Below are positions 15,945-24,798 of a stretch of 37,461 bases of DNA, in pieces. The position numbers were made by a program, and so were the translations under genes. This DNA is from a bacterium (lineage in GTDB: Bacteria; Cyanobacteriota; Vampirovibrionia; Obscuribacterales; Obscuribacteraceae), in NCBI GenBank assembly GCA_018062085.1, contig JAGOSY010000040.1, positions 1 to 37,461 of the forward strand, given 5' to 3'. A model generated the notes under the pieces. The model worked only from the letters and a program-made list of their open reading frames with translations, did no database searches and was not told the DNA's origin. Position 1 is the stretch's first letter, and each line of letters begins with the position of its first letter.

Positions 15945-18017
15945 ATGTTATGGGTATTATTTACAGCGTTTTTAGCCCTCGTTGGTGGGCTGGCAGGGTG
16001 GACCTTAGGCGGTCAACCCTCTGCCGTTGCCTTCACCATCGTCGGTGCCTTCGTCGCTGTTGGCATTAGAGATTTAACACACCACAAGCACGCCATTGCT
16101 AGTGTCACTATTCTAGCCGCTACTCTCGGTTGCTACTTTGGTGGCTTAGAGATAGGTCTAGTCTCGGGCCTATTGGCGCTACCTTTGCTAATCGCAGCAG
16201 TTGAATTTGGGCAAAAACAAAGCCCTTTTTTACCACTCGCCTTAGCTCCTACTTTTCTTACCTGGTGGCTGGGTTGGCACTTTACCAGCCCCATGGCTGG
16301 TCTGGTCTACGCACTTCTGACCTTCCTTTCGCTGGTAGCTGTGCACGATTCATTCATTCAGCATACTCATGCCATACCGCATAACTATCCCTTGATTGGT
16401 TGGTTGCGCTACGGCTTTGAATTAATTGGCGATGAACTTCGTCAATATTGGTTCATGTCTGACAGCGAAGAAAAGCCCTACAACCGTATCACCAGGCGTT
16501 ATGTTTACCGCATGGCCAAAAAGCTTAACAACAGCATCGGCTTTGGTACACAACGGGATTATCGCGGTGTTGGCCAAATTCATATGCTGCCGTCTAGCTT
16601 TCCGGTTTCTGAGAGCGAACGGGGAGACACATTGCCACCGTTGATCATTGGTTCAAAAAGGCGGATTCCCTATAGCTGCCCTTGGCCCATAAACATCAGC
16701 GGTATGAGCTTTGGTGCATTATCAGAAGAAGCTGTAATGGCCCTTTCTAGTGGTGCTAATATGGCCAACATTCACATAGTCACTGGTGAAGGTGGCCTGA
16801 CTCCTTTCCACACCCATGGAGTGAAAATCACTCCACCAACACTCGAGCTGCTGCGTTATCGACTGAGAAAAATCGGCTCATTTCTAAGTTTTGGCAAAAT
16901 AAAAACTGGCAGCGCACCGGCTGTTAAATATGTCGGCGGTGGTCGCATCATCATACAACTAGGCTCGGCCAAGTTTGGCTTTCGCAAGTCAACCACCAGA
17001 GCAATAGCAGAGAAACTGATGCGCAGTTTCTACACTTTGGCTGGTCACGCTCCTGATGAGCCTTTTACGATGTTGGATCTGGAGAAACTGAAGAAAGTGG
17101 CCGCCAGTGATCAAATTGTCGCCATTGAACTGAAACTGGCGCAAGGTGCTAAACCTGGTCAAGGCGGAAAATTACCAAAAGAGAAAATCACAGCTGAAAT
17201 AGCTAAATGGCGTGGCATTCCCATGGGAGAAGACTGCTATTCACCCAATACCTGGGATGAATTTCACGATTGGCCATCATGTTGCAGTTTCGCTAACTTC
17301 TTACAGGAGGAAATTGGAAAACCAGTGGGAATCAAAATCGTAGTCGGTCAAGAAGACTCGATCAAGCAGCTGGCTGAACACATAAAGAGAACCGGAGAAG
17401 GACCAGATTTCATCACCATTGATGGTGGCGAAGGTGGAACTGGTGCAGCGCCACTGGCGCTAGCCGATCACATGGGCCTGCCCATATTGCACGCCATACC
17501 AATGGTAGACAATATATTGCGCCAATATGACTTACGCGATGACATAACTATAATCGCCTCCGGTCAAATAGCCACAAGTGCCGATGTTGTCATCGCCATA
17601 GCAATGGGAGCAGACATGGTCAATATTGGCCGTGGCAACTTGCTTGCTGAAGGCTGCATCATGGCTATGCGCTGCCACACAAACCAGTGCCCAGCCGGCA
17701 TCACAACACAAGATCCACGTCGGCGTCGCGGTCTTGACCCACGAGACAAATATGTCAAAGTAGGCAACTACAACAAAGGACTACAGCATGAATTGATTAT
17801 GATTCTCAATTCGCTCGGCAAACGCACCCCATGGGAGCTAACTCGCGCGGATCTTACTGTGATCACAGCCCCCATGGAAGAAAAATCTATGGCTAAAATT
17901 CATCCTTACCCTGATGGCTCAAACGGCCTGCGCAACCCAACCTTGGGTGAGACTCCAACTAAAGCCACTGCGGTGCAACCTAAACCAATCAGAATCAAGG
18001 TCGTAGCAATCAGTTAG
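15945..18017 (+). CDS. Membrane-anchored FMN-binding glutamate-synthase-like protein
   Basis: The protein is 690 residues. The C-terminal ~500 match the FMN/synthase domain of GltB: GMSFGALSEEAV, VTGEGGLTPFHTHG, a TIDGGEGGTGAAPLALADHMG phosphate-binding region and GADMVNIGRGNLL. The [3Fe-4S] cysteines are conserved as C-x5-C-x4-C (Cys571, Cys577, Cys582). There is no N-terminal glutaminase domain, so it cannot use glutamine directly as GltB does. Instead the first ~145 residues are hydrophobic, with about five or six spans, anchoring it in the membrane. Related stand-alone proteins are annotated as FMN-binding glutamate synthase family, with unclear reaction. It ends the plus-strand run. Confidence 0.9.
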   Translation: MLWVLFTAFLALVGGLAGWTLGGQPSAVAFTIVGAFVAVGIRDLTHHKHAIASVTILAATLGCYFGGLEIGLVSGLLALPLLIAAVEFGQKQSPFLPLALAPTFLTWWLGWHFTSPMAGLVYALLTFLSLVAVHDSFIQHTHAIPHNYPLIGWLRYGFELIGDELRQYWFMSDSEEKPYNRITRRYVYRMAKKLNNSIGFGTQRDYRGVGQIHMLPSSFPVSESERGDTLPPLIIGSKRRIPYSCPWPINISGMSFGALSEEAVMALSSGANMANIHIVTGEGGLTPFHTHGVKITPPTLELLRYRLRKIGSFLSFGKIKTGSAPAVKYVGGGRIIIQLGSAKFGFRKSTTRAIAEKLMRSFYTLAGHAPDEPFTMLDLEKLKKVAASDQIVAIELKLAQGAKPGQGGKLPKEKITAEIAKWRGIPMGEDCYSPNTWDEFHDWPSCCSFANFLQEEIGKPVGIKIVVGQEDSIKQLAEHIKRTGEGPDFITIDGGEGGTGAAPLALADHMGLPILHAIPMVDNILRQYDLRDDITIIASGQIATSADVVIAIAMGADMVNIGRGNLLAEGCIMAMRCHTNQCPAGITTQDPRRRRGLDPRDKYVKVGNYNKGLQHELIMILNSLGKRTPWELTRADLTVITAPMEEKSMAKIHPYPDGSNGLRNPTLGETPTKATAVQPKPIRIKVVAIS

Positions 18018-18223
18018 TGTGAGCTAGCTGTTTGTTCTATGTTTGCTCGGCACTGGCAATTTTTGTGCACCCTTCATTCGACCATCCCCTGCGGATGACT
18101 GAAATGGAGCGGTGCACAAGCTTCTGTTAATCTCAAAAGCAGTGACCCCCTAGATTAAATCTCAGAACCAGGCTTCCTAACCGCAGATATTATTTTTTCA
18201 AGCCCAGCTAATAGACCGGTCCA
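18018..18223. other. Intergenic region with nested inverted repeats
   Basis: Between the glutamate-synthase-like gene and the converging toxin remnant lies a folded-looking stretch. The outer arms TTGTGCACC (18063-18071) and GGTGCACAA (18111-18119) are perfect. The inner arms CATCC (18083-18087) and GGATG (18093-18097) close a five-base loop. No T-run follows immediately. It could serve as a bidirectional transcription end, a structured RNA, or a remnant of an insertion. No ORF is convincing here. Confidence 0.4.
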
Positions 18224-18448
18224 CTAATTAAGAAGCCCAAAAGATGACATAGTCGTCTTGGACCACGCTGCGACAGCCTTGTCGAATTTCCTCGCGCTTT
18301 CGTCCTGCATTCGGGATGTGCCCAATTCAAGGCAGCGAGCCTTAAGTCGAGCAACAAAAGAAGACGCCGCATCAAGGCTGTCCTGTCCAATGTAATCGCC
18401 AATCTCCTGTGGATCAGCAAAGGCATCAGGCGAGAGTATGACCTTCAC
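18224..18448 (-). pseudogene. ParE/RelE-superfamily toxin, frameshifted and truncated
   Basis: The first ~42 residues, from a GTG start at 18448, are typical of ParE/RelE toxins (MKVILSPDAFADPQEIGDYI ... RLKARCLELG). After LELG the frame loses the family pattern. Reading one frame over from about 18319-18323 restores it: IPNAGRKREEIRQG, CRS, YVIFW. A single missing base in the G-run would explain this. Even the restored frame meets TAA at 18228, about 20 residues before the usual final strand. So the toxin is probably inactive. A base-calling error could explain the frameshift but not the early stop as well. The start overlaps the antitoxin stop by four bases. Confidence 0.7.
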
Positions 18449-18675
18449 TTACCGGCCTTTCTGCGCTTGTATCGTTCTTCAAGCTGGGCAAACGCCTCTT
18501 CGGCCGGTATTCCTTCACCACACCGCAGCGGCCCTTCGGCCTTACCAAGTTCACGACGCAGCAATTGAAGCTTCATTTGGTCAACTAGCTGCTCTTGCGC
18601 CTCAGGCGTGAGATTTTCAACTAATTTGAGTACCTGATCGAAGGTAGTTTGTTCTTCTGGTTCGCGCTGAGCCAT
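18445..18675 (-). CDS. Putative antitoxin of a type II toxin-antitoxin pair
   Basis: The protein is 76 residues from ATG at 18675, preceded by AGGGG. The frame is open upstream to 18774, but that part has no homology-like pattern. The helical, highly charged sequence (LTPEAQEQLVDQMKLQLL ... AEEAFAQLEERYKRRKAGK), small size and 4-base overlap with the toxin gene fit an antitoxin placed first in the operon. It appears intact while the toxin is broken, a common end state for such loci. Exact antitoxin family not recognised. Confidence 0.65.
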   Translation of the reverse strand: MAQREPEEQTTFDQVLKLVENLTPEAQEQLVDQMKLQLLRRELGKAEGPLRCGEGIPAEEAFAQLEERYKRRKAGK

Positions 18676-18946
18676 ACTTTTTACCCCTATAGCAACAGTA
18701 TAAGTCCAGTCGGGACGATAGACAACACAATCTACCCTTTGCGCAAAACAACTGGACACTTTCAGTGAGAACATCGATCACACCACCAAGCCTAATTCAC
18801 ACAACCGGCGAATGAAGAACGGTCCAAAAGGCTGCCAACTCTTGCTAACCATACGTGTATTCTCCTCAGCCATGGGAGAAGCCCCATTGTTAACCGGAGA
18901 AATAGATCATAAATTGCTTATGTAGATAAATCTGAACAGGTTTTTG

Positions 18947-20950
18947 ATGCCAATAGAAAACCACGACAGCGACAAGCAGAATACCCACACTGCATCAGAA
19001 CAGAACCCGGCGATTGAGGCCTTGCGCCTTGAGTTGCAGATACACAAAGAACAAGCTGCCCAAACAGGTTTGATTGGCAAAGCTCTTACGTCAGCCACTG
19101 AATTTTGGCACGGCAGCCACGCGAGCGGCAAGAAAGTAGAGCAGCTAGCCGAAAATATTGCCCAACAGACAAAATCTGGAAATATCCAAGGCGCTCAAGA
19201 ATTGGCCAGAGATGCCAAAGCCGTCATCGAAGCAGACAAAAAAGCCTTAGACAGCGCCGCTCAAATTAGCATGTACGGCACGGGCCTAGTGCAATCAATT
19301 GGCCTCTTCTTACCCGGCAAAGTTGGTTATGCCGTAACCGCTGGAACAGCCGCACTAGACGCCTACAAGCCGGGTTCAAACAGTTCGTTCAACGAACAAG
19401 TGGCTGATATAGGCCTAGCCGTGACCAAAGGTGTCGGTCTCAAGGCCTCATTTGGCTATGCCGCTAAGCATAACTGGGGTGTGGCCAGCACTGCTGTTGG
19501 TCTGGGAGTTCTTTCACGTGTTTCAGAAACGGCCCTAACCAGAAGCACATACTTAGATAGCAGCGGCAATTACAGCGCTCTTTTAGGAGCTGAGCGCACA
19601 CTTGAAGCATCAACCAATACCAGCGCACTTGCCAGTGAAGTAGCTTCACTAGTAATCGCCAGAGGCGTGCTTGGCAAAATGAAACTATCCAGTGGCGCGG
19701 CCACAGAGAACAAGATGTTTGCCCTAGTGGCCACAGGCGGTATTTTTGGTGCCTCAAAAGGAAGCACCGATGAAATTATCCGCCAGAGCAAAGCCGGCGT
19801 GTTTGAACCAGGCCAGTTCACTACTCATGTTCTAGCCAGCGCCACAACCAATATGGTCGGTGCAGCTATCGGCGGCAGGTACGCCAGACTTGGTCAGACA
19901 AAAGAGACCCAGGCCTTAGCCCCGCAGAGTAATAAAATTGCTGACGCTACAAGCGAACTGCCAAAACGATTAGAAGCTCATAGTTACGCACTAACGCGAA
20001 ACTTCCCCAACTCGACAGCCCGCGAATATCAAATAGTCGGCAGCACACTATCAATTGCTGAAATGATGACCAATTCCAGGCAAGCAGCAGCACTAACCCG
20101 AGTGCGTGAAGTCAAAGCAGACGGCCAATTTGGACCTGTACAAAGACTTCTGGTTCAACACACAGACAATAACACCGCTATCAGCACTGCCCTTGCTGCA
20201 AAAGCTGACTTGATTGCCACATGCAACCCCAAAACCTTGCCTCTCGACTTGCAAGCCAAACATATTATTCCATCGGCTCAAAGCCTCTGGCTCACACAAG
20301 AGACCGGCGGCCGTTTGCGTTTTTCCGATTTCCTTCCCACTGGCCTCAAGCCCAATCAATTGGCACCAGTTAAACTAGGAGAAAAAACAGTAAGCGAACT
20401 ATTACTTGGGCCAGAAACACCAAAACACTTTGAGGATACTCACGATAAAGTAGCCATGGCCAAAGCGATGAGACACTTCAAAACGCCAGCCAGATATTTC
20501 AATGGTGGCGCCGATAGTATCGCTTTTGAACTGCCAAACAGAAGTATTCTCAAAATCACTGATAGAGGATGGGACCCATCTTGGGGCTCCAGAGAAATCT
20601 GGACAAAAGATGGCATGAGACAAATAGATGCACCGATTTTGCAAAAGCCACAAACCATAGATTTGCCCGAAGCACTCGTTACGTATTTCGTTCAGAAGCG
20701 GCTGGTTTCGCCTGTTGCAGCAAAAGACGTAAAATTATTTGATGCCCTGATTGAAAAAGACGCTAAATTTAAATTCTGGGATAACGACTTCAAAGATCAC
20801 GGCAGGAATCAGCTTGGCTACGACGAAAGAAGCAGACAGGTCTATTTAATTGACTACGATGCTGTGCGCCTGCCACACCTGGTGCCAGAACAAGCCAGAG
20901 GTGGTGGTACCTCTTGGTTCCCACGGCGTTACGATGTTTCACCGTTTTGA
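18947..20950 (+). CDS. Large modular protein with helical N-terminal region and kinase-like C-terminus
   Basis: The protein is 667 residues. ATG 18947 is preferred to the TTG one codon upstream. It has a polar N-terminus (1-60), a charged helix (60-105), an Ala/Gly-rich hydrophobic-helical region (105-315) and a linker (320-480). The C-terminal domain (about 500-667) suggests a degenerate protein-kinase-like fold: a Gly-containing loop YFNGGADSIAFE, then LKITD (Lys536), then FKDHGRNQLGYD with N621, and YLIDYDAV with Asp636 in the place of the metal-binding Asp. Spacing from D617 to N621 is one short of canonical, so kinase activity is not assured. Residues 258-316 resemble the matching part of the patatin protein downstream. 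No signal peptide. Confidence 0.7.
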   Translation: MPIENHDSDKQNTHTASEQNPAIEALRLELQIHKEQAAQTGLIGKALTSATEFWHGSHASGKKVEQLAENIAQQTKSGNIQGAQELARDAKAVIEADKKALDSAAQISMYGTGLVQSIGLFLPGKVGYAVTAGTAALDAYKPGSNSSFNEQVADIGLAVTKGVGLKASFGYAAKHNWGVASTAVGLGVLSRVSETALTRSTYLDSSGNYSALLGAERTLEASTNTSALASEVASLVIARGVLGKMKLSSGAATENKMFALVATGGIFGASKGSTDEIIRQSKAGVFEPGQFTTHVLASATTNMVGAAIGGRYARLGQTKETQALAPQSNKIADATSELPKRLEAHSYALTRNFPNSTAREYQIVGSTLSIAEMMTNSRQAAALTRVREVKADGQFGPVQRLLVQHTDNNTAISTALAAKADLIATCNPKTLPLDLQAKHIIPSAQSLWLTQETGGRLRFSDFLPTGLKPNQLAPVKLGEKTVSELLLGPETPKHFEDTHDKVAMAKAMRHFKTPARYFNGGADSIAFELPNRSILKITDRGWDPSWGSREIWTKDGMRQIDAPILQKPQTIDLPEALVTYFVQKRLVSPVAAKDVKLFDALIEKDAKFKFWDNDFKDHGRNQLGYDERSRQVYLIDYDAVRLPHLVPEQARGGGTSWFPRRYDVSPF

Positions 20951-21303
20951 ATGACTAGGTCTTTTCTCCTACGGCAAAACTAAATCTAGATCGAGATCGC
21001 CACACATTTGACACCATTGGCTCATAACATAGAGGCAGGTGGCACCGAGAGGTAAAGGCAATGCTTGGCATAGATCCAGTTCTTCTCTTCGATTTAGCGC
21101 TCTGTGCGGTAGCTGCGTTCTGCTTAGGCAACGTGCGACTATAGTGGCCACAATTTCGCCAATTGGACTACTGCATGACCTAAAACACAGCCTAAATGCT
21201 CACAAAACTGAACCTGCGTTGCGAAATCACCACAACTCAGCCACAGCAAAATCTTACTATTGCTTAATTCAATCGTACTTACCCCCATCAAGCGATTAAG
21301 CCA
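20951..21303 (+). other. 353-base intergenic region, no gene seen
   Basis: No frame here has both a start signal and protein-like sequence. A perfect inverted repeat GCTTAAT/ATTAAGC lies at 21262-21268 and 21295-21301, directly before the ATG at 21304, which otherwise lacks a clear ribosome binding site. The arms could hide or shape the translation start. The rest is featureless to me and presumably contains a promoter for the patatin gene. Confidence 0.4.
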
Positions 21304-23109
21304 ATGCCCATAAGAGAGCACAACCTTCGTTACGAAAACAACAAAGCCTATGCTGGCACCAGCGACGCCCTAAGTGAATTCACTGCGGGCTTTGGCGAAC
21401 GCGTAAAAGCACCTCTAGTCGGCGTCAAACAGATAACTGAAGGCTTAACCCCACTGCCATCTTTCATTTCAGCCGCGAACGCTGGAGACACAAACCCTCC
21501 TCCAGACAGCGCTGACAAACCCGTAAAAGTTGCGCTTATCACCTCACAAACGGCCGAAGACAAAAGCAGCAAAGCCCGCCTAGCCGGCGAAATGGCAGGG
21601 GGCGCAACTGTATTCATTGCCGCCACCGCCTTGTTGCACCGGCTGCCCGGAAAAGCCCTAGAAAAGGCCTTAGCGCCGATTGTAGCCGGTGGTCTCATTG
21701 GATTGCTCGAACCAGTTATGCCAGGACAAGCCGCCAATGTTCGACTGACGCGGGCAGCGGAAGGGGCGTTCAGTATTGCCGCCATCGAACATGGCCCTAA
21801 AGTTCTCACTAAACTAGCAATTCTCAAATCAGAACAGGCCGTCGCTGGTGCCTTTCTCTCAGGCGCGGTAGTTGGCGCCGCCAGCGAACAGGCTTCAAGT
21901 CTAATTCAAAGCGGTCAATTCTCAAGCTTTGATCGCACAACTGCAGCAGCTTTTGGCTTTGGCTTAGTCAACGGTGCCTTTCGCGGCGCCAACTTAGCAC
22001 TAGGTAAGGGAGTGGAAAAACTGAGCGCTCAATCAATTGCATCAGATCAAATGAGCATGAAGGGTATTGCCCAGGTCAACCGCAACTCAAACTTAAACGA
22101 TCAGCCTTGGCACTTAGTTTTAGGCAGCGGTGGTTCTCATGCATTTCTCACAGGCAGTGGAGTAGTGGTGGCCTGCAAAGAAGCCGGCATCAAACTAGGA
22201 ACAATAGGCGGAATAAGCGGCGGAACAATGCCAGCCTCGTTTGCAGCTGCCGATTTGTCATCAGCACAAATACTAAAGATAGCCAAAGAAATGGATGCCA
22301 CAACCCTCATAAACAAGAAACCTTGGTTTGCCCGAACAACAAAAATTATGGCCGATAACAAATCCGGAAGCAAAACTCAGCCACTGGATGTACACGAAAC
22401 CCGTGGCGGTATGTACGGCACCACAAAAGTGGCAGCAGAAGCCAATAAGCACGTACCTGAATGGCCGGAGCGTTTCTGGACAATGGCCGTGGCAGAGAAG
22501 AGTCAAATATTCATGAGCGCGAAAGGCATCTATGAATACCCAGACAAACTTATGCCGCGTATCGTCTCTAACAAGCCAATTAGCGTTGGTGATGCAGTAC
22601 GCGCCAGCTCAGCTATTCCTGGTCTATTTGAAGGGCTTGTGGTGAATGGCAGAACGCTATTTGACGGTGCCCTAGGAAGATTCGGTAAATGCCCAACCGA
22701 TCTAGTGGCAAGCCATCTCAACATTCCCAAAGAGCGAATCATCGCCAGTCTTCGAGTCGGAGCGATGACGACAACTGAAAAGGCACAATTCTACGTAGCA
22801 CAATTCTTCAGCGGCAATTTTCAACGTCACAGTCCCAAAATTGTTCAAGAAGCTGGCATCGTCATTCGACCAGAGGTAAAAAGCTTCGGCTCACTCAACT
22901 TCAATCTCAACGCTGCCCAAAAAGAAGAAGCTCTTTTAGCAGGCTACCGCTCTGCCATCGAAGAATTTGGCCGAAACAAGTTGATCAGCGCATCAAAACT
23001 TACTGAGTTAAGAGCAGCTGGACAATCACTGCAAGCCTTAGAGCAGAGCGTGAGACCAACAAATCAATTTCCAATTTTATACACTGGCACAAATTGGTCA
23101 CACCAATAG
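21304..23109 (+). CDS. Modular protein with C-terminal patatin-like phospholipase domain
   Basis: The protein is 601 residues. The patatin domain spans about 265-560 and is well preserved: an oxyanion loop GSGGSHAFLTG (274-284), the nucleophile elbow GISGG with Ser305, ASSAIPGLFEG (434-444), and the catalytic Asp454 in FDGA. Such enzymes cleave acyl chains from membrane lipids. The first ~240 residues are not part of the family: a polar start, a Pro-rich linker and an Ala/Gly-rich helical stretch (95-240) that resembles part of the preceding protein. No signal peptide. The layout, unrelated N-terminal region plus lipase, recalls secreted phospholipase effectors such as ExoU or VipD, though targeting is unproven. 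Confidence 0.9.
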   Translation: MPIREHNLRYENNKAYAGTSDALSEFTAGFGERVKAPLVGVKQITEGLTPLPSFISAANAGDTNPPPDSADKPVKVALITSQTAEDKSSKARLAGEMAGGATVFIAATALLHRLPGKALEKALAPIVAGGLIGLLEPVMPGQAANVRLTRAAEGAFSIAAIEHGPKVLTKLAILKSEQAVAGAFLSGAVVGAASEQASSLIQSGQFSSFDRTTAAAFGFGLVNGAFRGANLALGKGVEKLSAQSIASDQMSMKGIAQVNRNSNLNDQPWHLVLGSGGSHAFLTGSGVVVACKEAGIKLGTIGGISGGTMPASFAAADLSSAQILKIAKEMDATTLINKKPWFARTTKIMADNKSGSKTQPLDVHETRGGMYGTTKVAAEANKHVPEWPERFWTMAVAEKSQIFMSAKGIYEYPDKLMPRIVSNKPISVGDAVRASSAIPGLFEGLVVNGRTLFDGALGRFGKCPTDLVASHLNIPKERIIASLRVGAMTTTEKAQFYVAQFFSGNFQRHSPKIVQEAGIVIRPEVKSFGSLNFNLNAAQKEEALLAGYRSAIEEFGRNKLISASKLTELRAAGQSLQALEQSVRPTNQFPILYTGTNWSHQ

Positions 23110-23161
23110 CATACGATAATTTTGTCAACGGGAACTCCCCCACCCACAGAGAAACAGATCT

Positions 23162-24463
23162 ATGCAAAAACATTTCGACTCCGATATTTCACAGGCGCAA
23201 ACAGAAGCAAAGTCATCGTCAAACTTTGACATAGTCTCTCTCTACCAAGACATCAATCAGAGCAGAAATAGCGGTCAGCCGCTGAGAGATAGTGACAAAC
23301 TCGCTACGATTAAAAGTGGTGACAGCACACATCTAGATATAAATTTCGACAACTTTTACGGCTCAGCACTTAAGTCAAATGATCAATCAAAAATACCAAG
23401 TGATCACAACCAAGTAAAAATAGCAGAAAGCAGAGAACACCTAGCTCTCGATGCCGCTTTCCTAATTACTGACACCAACGAACAAGCGGCATTTCAAGCC
23501 AACATGAAAACCTTCGAGGCAAGACAAAAAAGTGGAGAAATTTCTTCTCTAGAAGTTGCCAAAACTTACCAAGCTGTAGACCAACTGTTAACCGCACCAG
23601 GAGGGGTAGTTAACCTTCAAGATAGAGTGTTACTCGCGCAAAACTTCATGCATTTGGCAGCTCATCCGTCTGAATCAGATCAAGGTATCTACGACACCTG
23701 CAATGTTACCGCTCTGCAAGAAAAATTACTAACAGGCCACCCATCAAAGGCAGCAGCAGCCATTACCGAAGGAGCCCTAACTGGAAATTACACTGCTCCC
23801 GATGGCAAGGTAATCAAACTAGATACTGCCAGCATGCAACCAATTCACAACTTCGACGGAGAAGCAGAAGCTACTCCTTTAGACGGTGTGCGCAGCTATG
23901 GCACACAAGTACTAAATCACATTTTAGTAAACGAAATAACTCAAAGAGTTACCGACGAACACAATTCAATGCTCTACACCCAAAAGCATGAACGTTCAAA
24001 AGACGACAGAGGCGAGCGGCTTTATTCAATGCGCGACGGCTCAGAAATGACTTTTGGTGATTCAGATAAGGCCATTAGATCTCCTGGCCTTACCAGTAAA
24101 GACATTGCTGGTGCCATCAAACGCCATACCGGTGAAGAAGGCTCTATTCTCGTCAAAGGCAGCAAGGCAGATACTGACGGTCGAGTGCAAATAGAAAGCA
24201 GCGAAGAGCTAGCCAAGGCTATCGAAGTAGCAAAAAAAGAAAACCGCACGCCCCTTTTAGTAGAAGTGAACGGAGCGGATCCTATCTTCAAAGGTGGCTT
24301 TGCTGATGGTCAACACGCTAGTCATGTGCTGTCAGTTAGAGATTATGACGTCAGAACCAAAACAGTGACAGTCTCTAATCAGTGGGGCAAAGACAACGAC
24401 ATCCAACCAAGTGTCGATGCCTTCTACAAGACCATGATTAACGCGCTGGATAAGAACACATAG
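23162..24463 (+). CDS. Predicted papain-fold cysteine peptidase (C39/C1-like)
   Basis: The protein is 433 residues. The ATG at 23162 has only a weak AGAGAAA upstream. The first ~165 residues are polar and Gln/Ser/Asp-rich. The candidate catalytic set is in papain order: Gln174 and Cys180 (DQGIYDTCNVTALQEKL), His388 in SHVLSVRDYD and Asn406 in VSNQWG. The last two motifs closely mimic papain's H-A-x-x-V-G-Y and N-S-W-G. The Cys begins a helix, as the fold requires. The enzyme could also be a transglutaminase or amidase of the same fold. It is followed after 24 bases by a small helical protein gene. No signal peptide is visible. Confidence 0.7.
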   Translation: MQKHFDSDISQAQTEAKSSSNFDIVSLYQDINQSRNSGQPLRDSDKLATIKSGDSTHLDINFDNFYGSALKSNDQSKIPSDHNQVKIAESREHLALDAAFLITDTNEQAAFQANMKTFEARQKSGEISSLEVAKTYQAVDQLLTAPGGVVNLQDRVLLAQNFMHLAAHPSESDQGIYDTCNVTALQEKLLTGHPSKAAAAITEGALTGNYTAPDGKVIKLDTASMQPIHNFDGEAEATPLDGVRSYGTQVLNHILVNEITQRVTDEHNSMLYTQKHERSKDDRGERLYSMRDGSEMTFGDSDKAIRSPGLTSKDIAGAIKRHTGEEGSILVKGSKADTDGRVQIESSEELAKAIEVAKKENRTPLLVEVNGADPIFKGGFADGQHASHVLSVRDYDVRTKTVTVSNQWGKDNDIQPSVDAFYKTMINALDKNT

Positions 24464-24487
24464 GGTCAACTCAAAAGAGGTACAAAA

Positions 24488-24772
24488 ATGGAACCTGACT
24501 CGATTGATTCACATCTACAGCAGATGCAAGAAGCAGCTGACAAGGAAGAATATGAGACGGTCGAGTCTGAGTATCAACTCGCCCTCGCCAAGGCCACAGT
24601 GCTGGTTGGCGATGAGGCCCCCCTTCTCTTATTGTTGCTTTGCATGGCTCGATACTATGAGGCCCAATCAAAATTACAACACGCAGAACACTTCAATAGA
24701 CGTGCTAGAAAAATGATTATCCAAGCGAACAAGCAGGCCAGCATTAGAGAATCTGGCCAAAATACCGACTGA
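24488..24772 (+). CDS. Small TPR-like helical protein, possible partner of the cysteine peptidase
   Basis: The protein is 94 residues. The ATG has AAGAGG upstream. The sequence is a helical repeat: residues about 12-35 and 42-78 show TPR-like spacing (A..YYEAQSKLQHAEHFNRRA). Small TPR or helical proteins directly downstream of effector-type enzymes are often chaperones or inhibitors. That role is inferred only from position here. It converges with the 24799 gene, leaving 26 bases between the stops. Confidence 0.65.
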   Translation: MEPDSIDSHLQQMQEAADKEEYETVESEYQLALAKATVLVGDEAPLLLLLLCMARYYEAQSKLQHAEHFNRRARKMIIQANKQASIRESGQNTD

Positions 24773-24798
24773 CACAGAAGCAACAGAATCGCTAATAT

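Noticed and set aside
18812..18922. Short 36-codon frame between the antitoxin and the kinase-like gene
   Set aside because: No convincing ribosome binding site and no protein pattern. More likely part of the promoter region.
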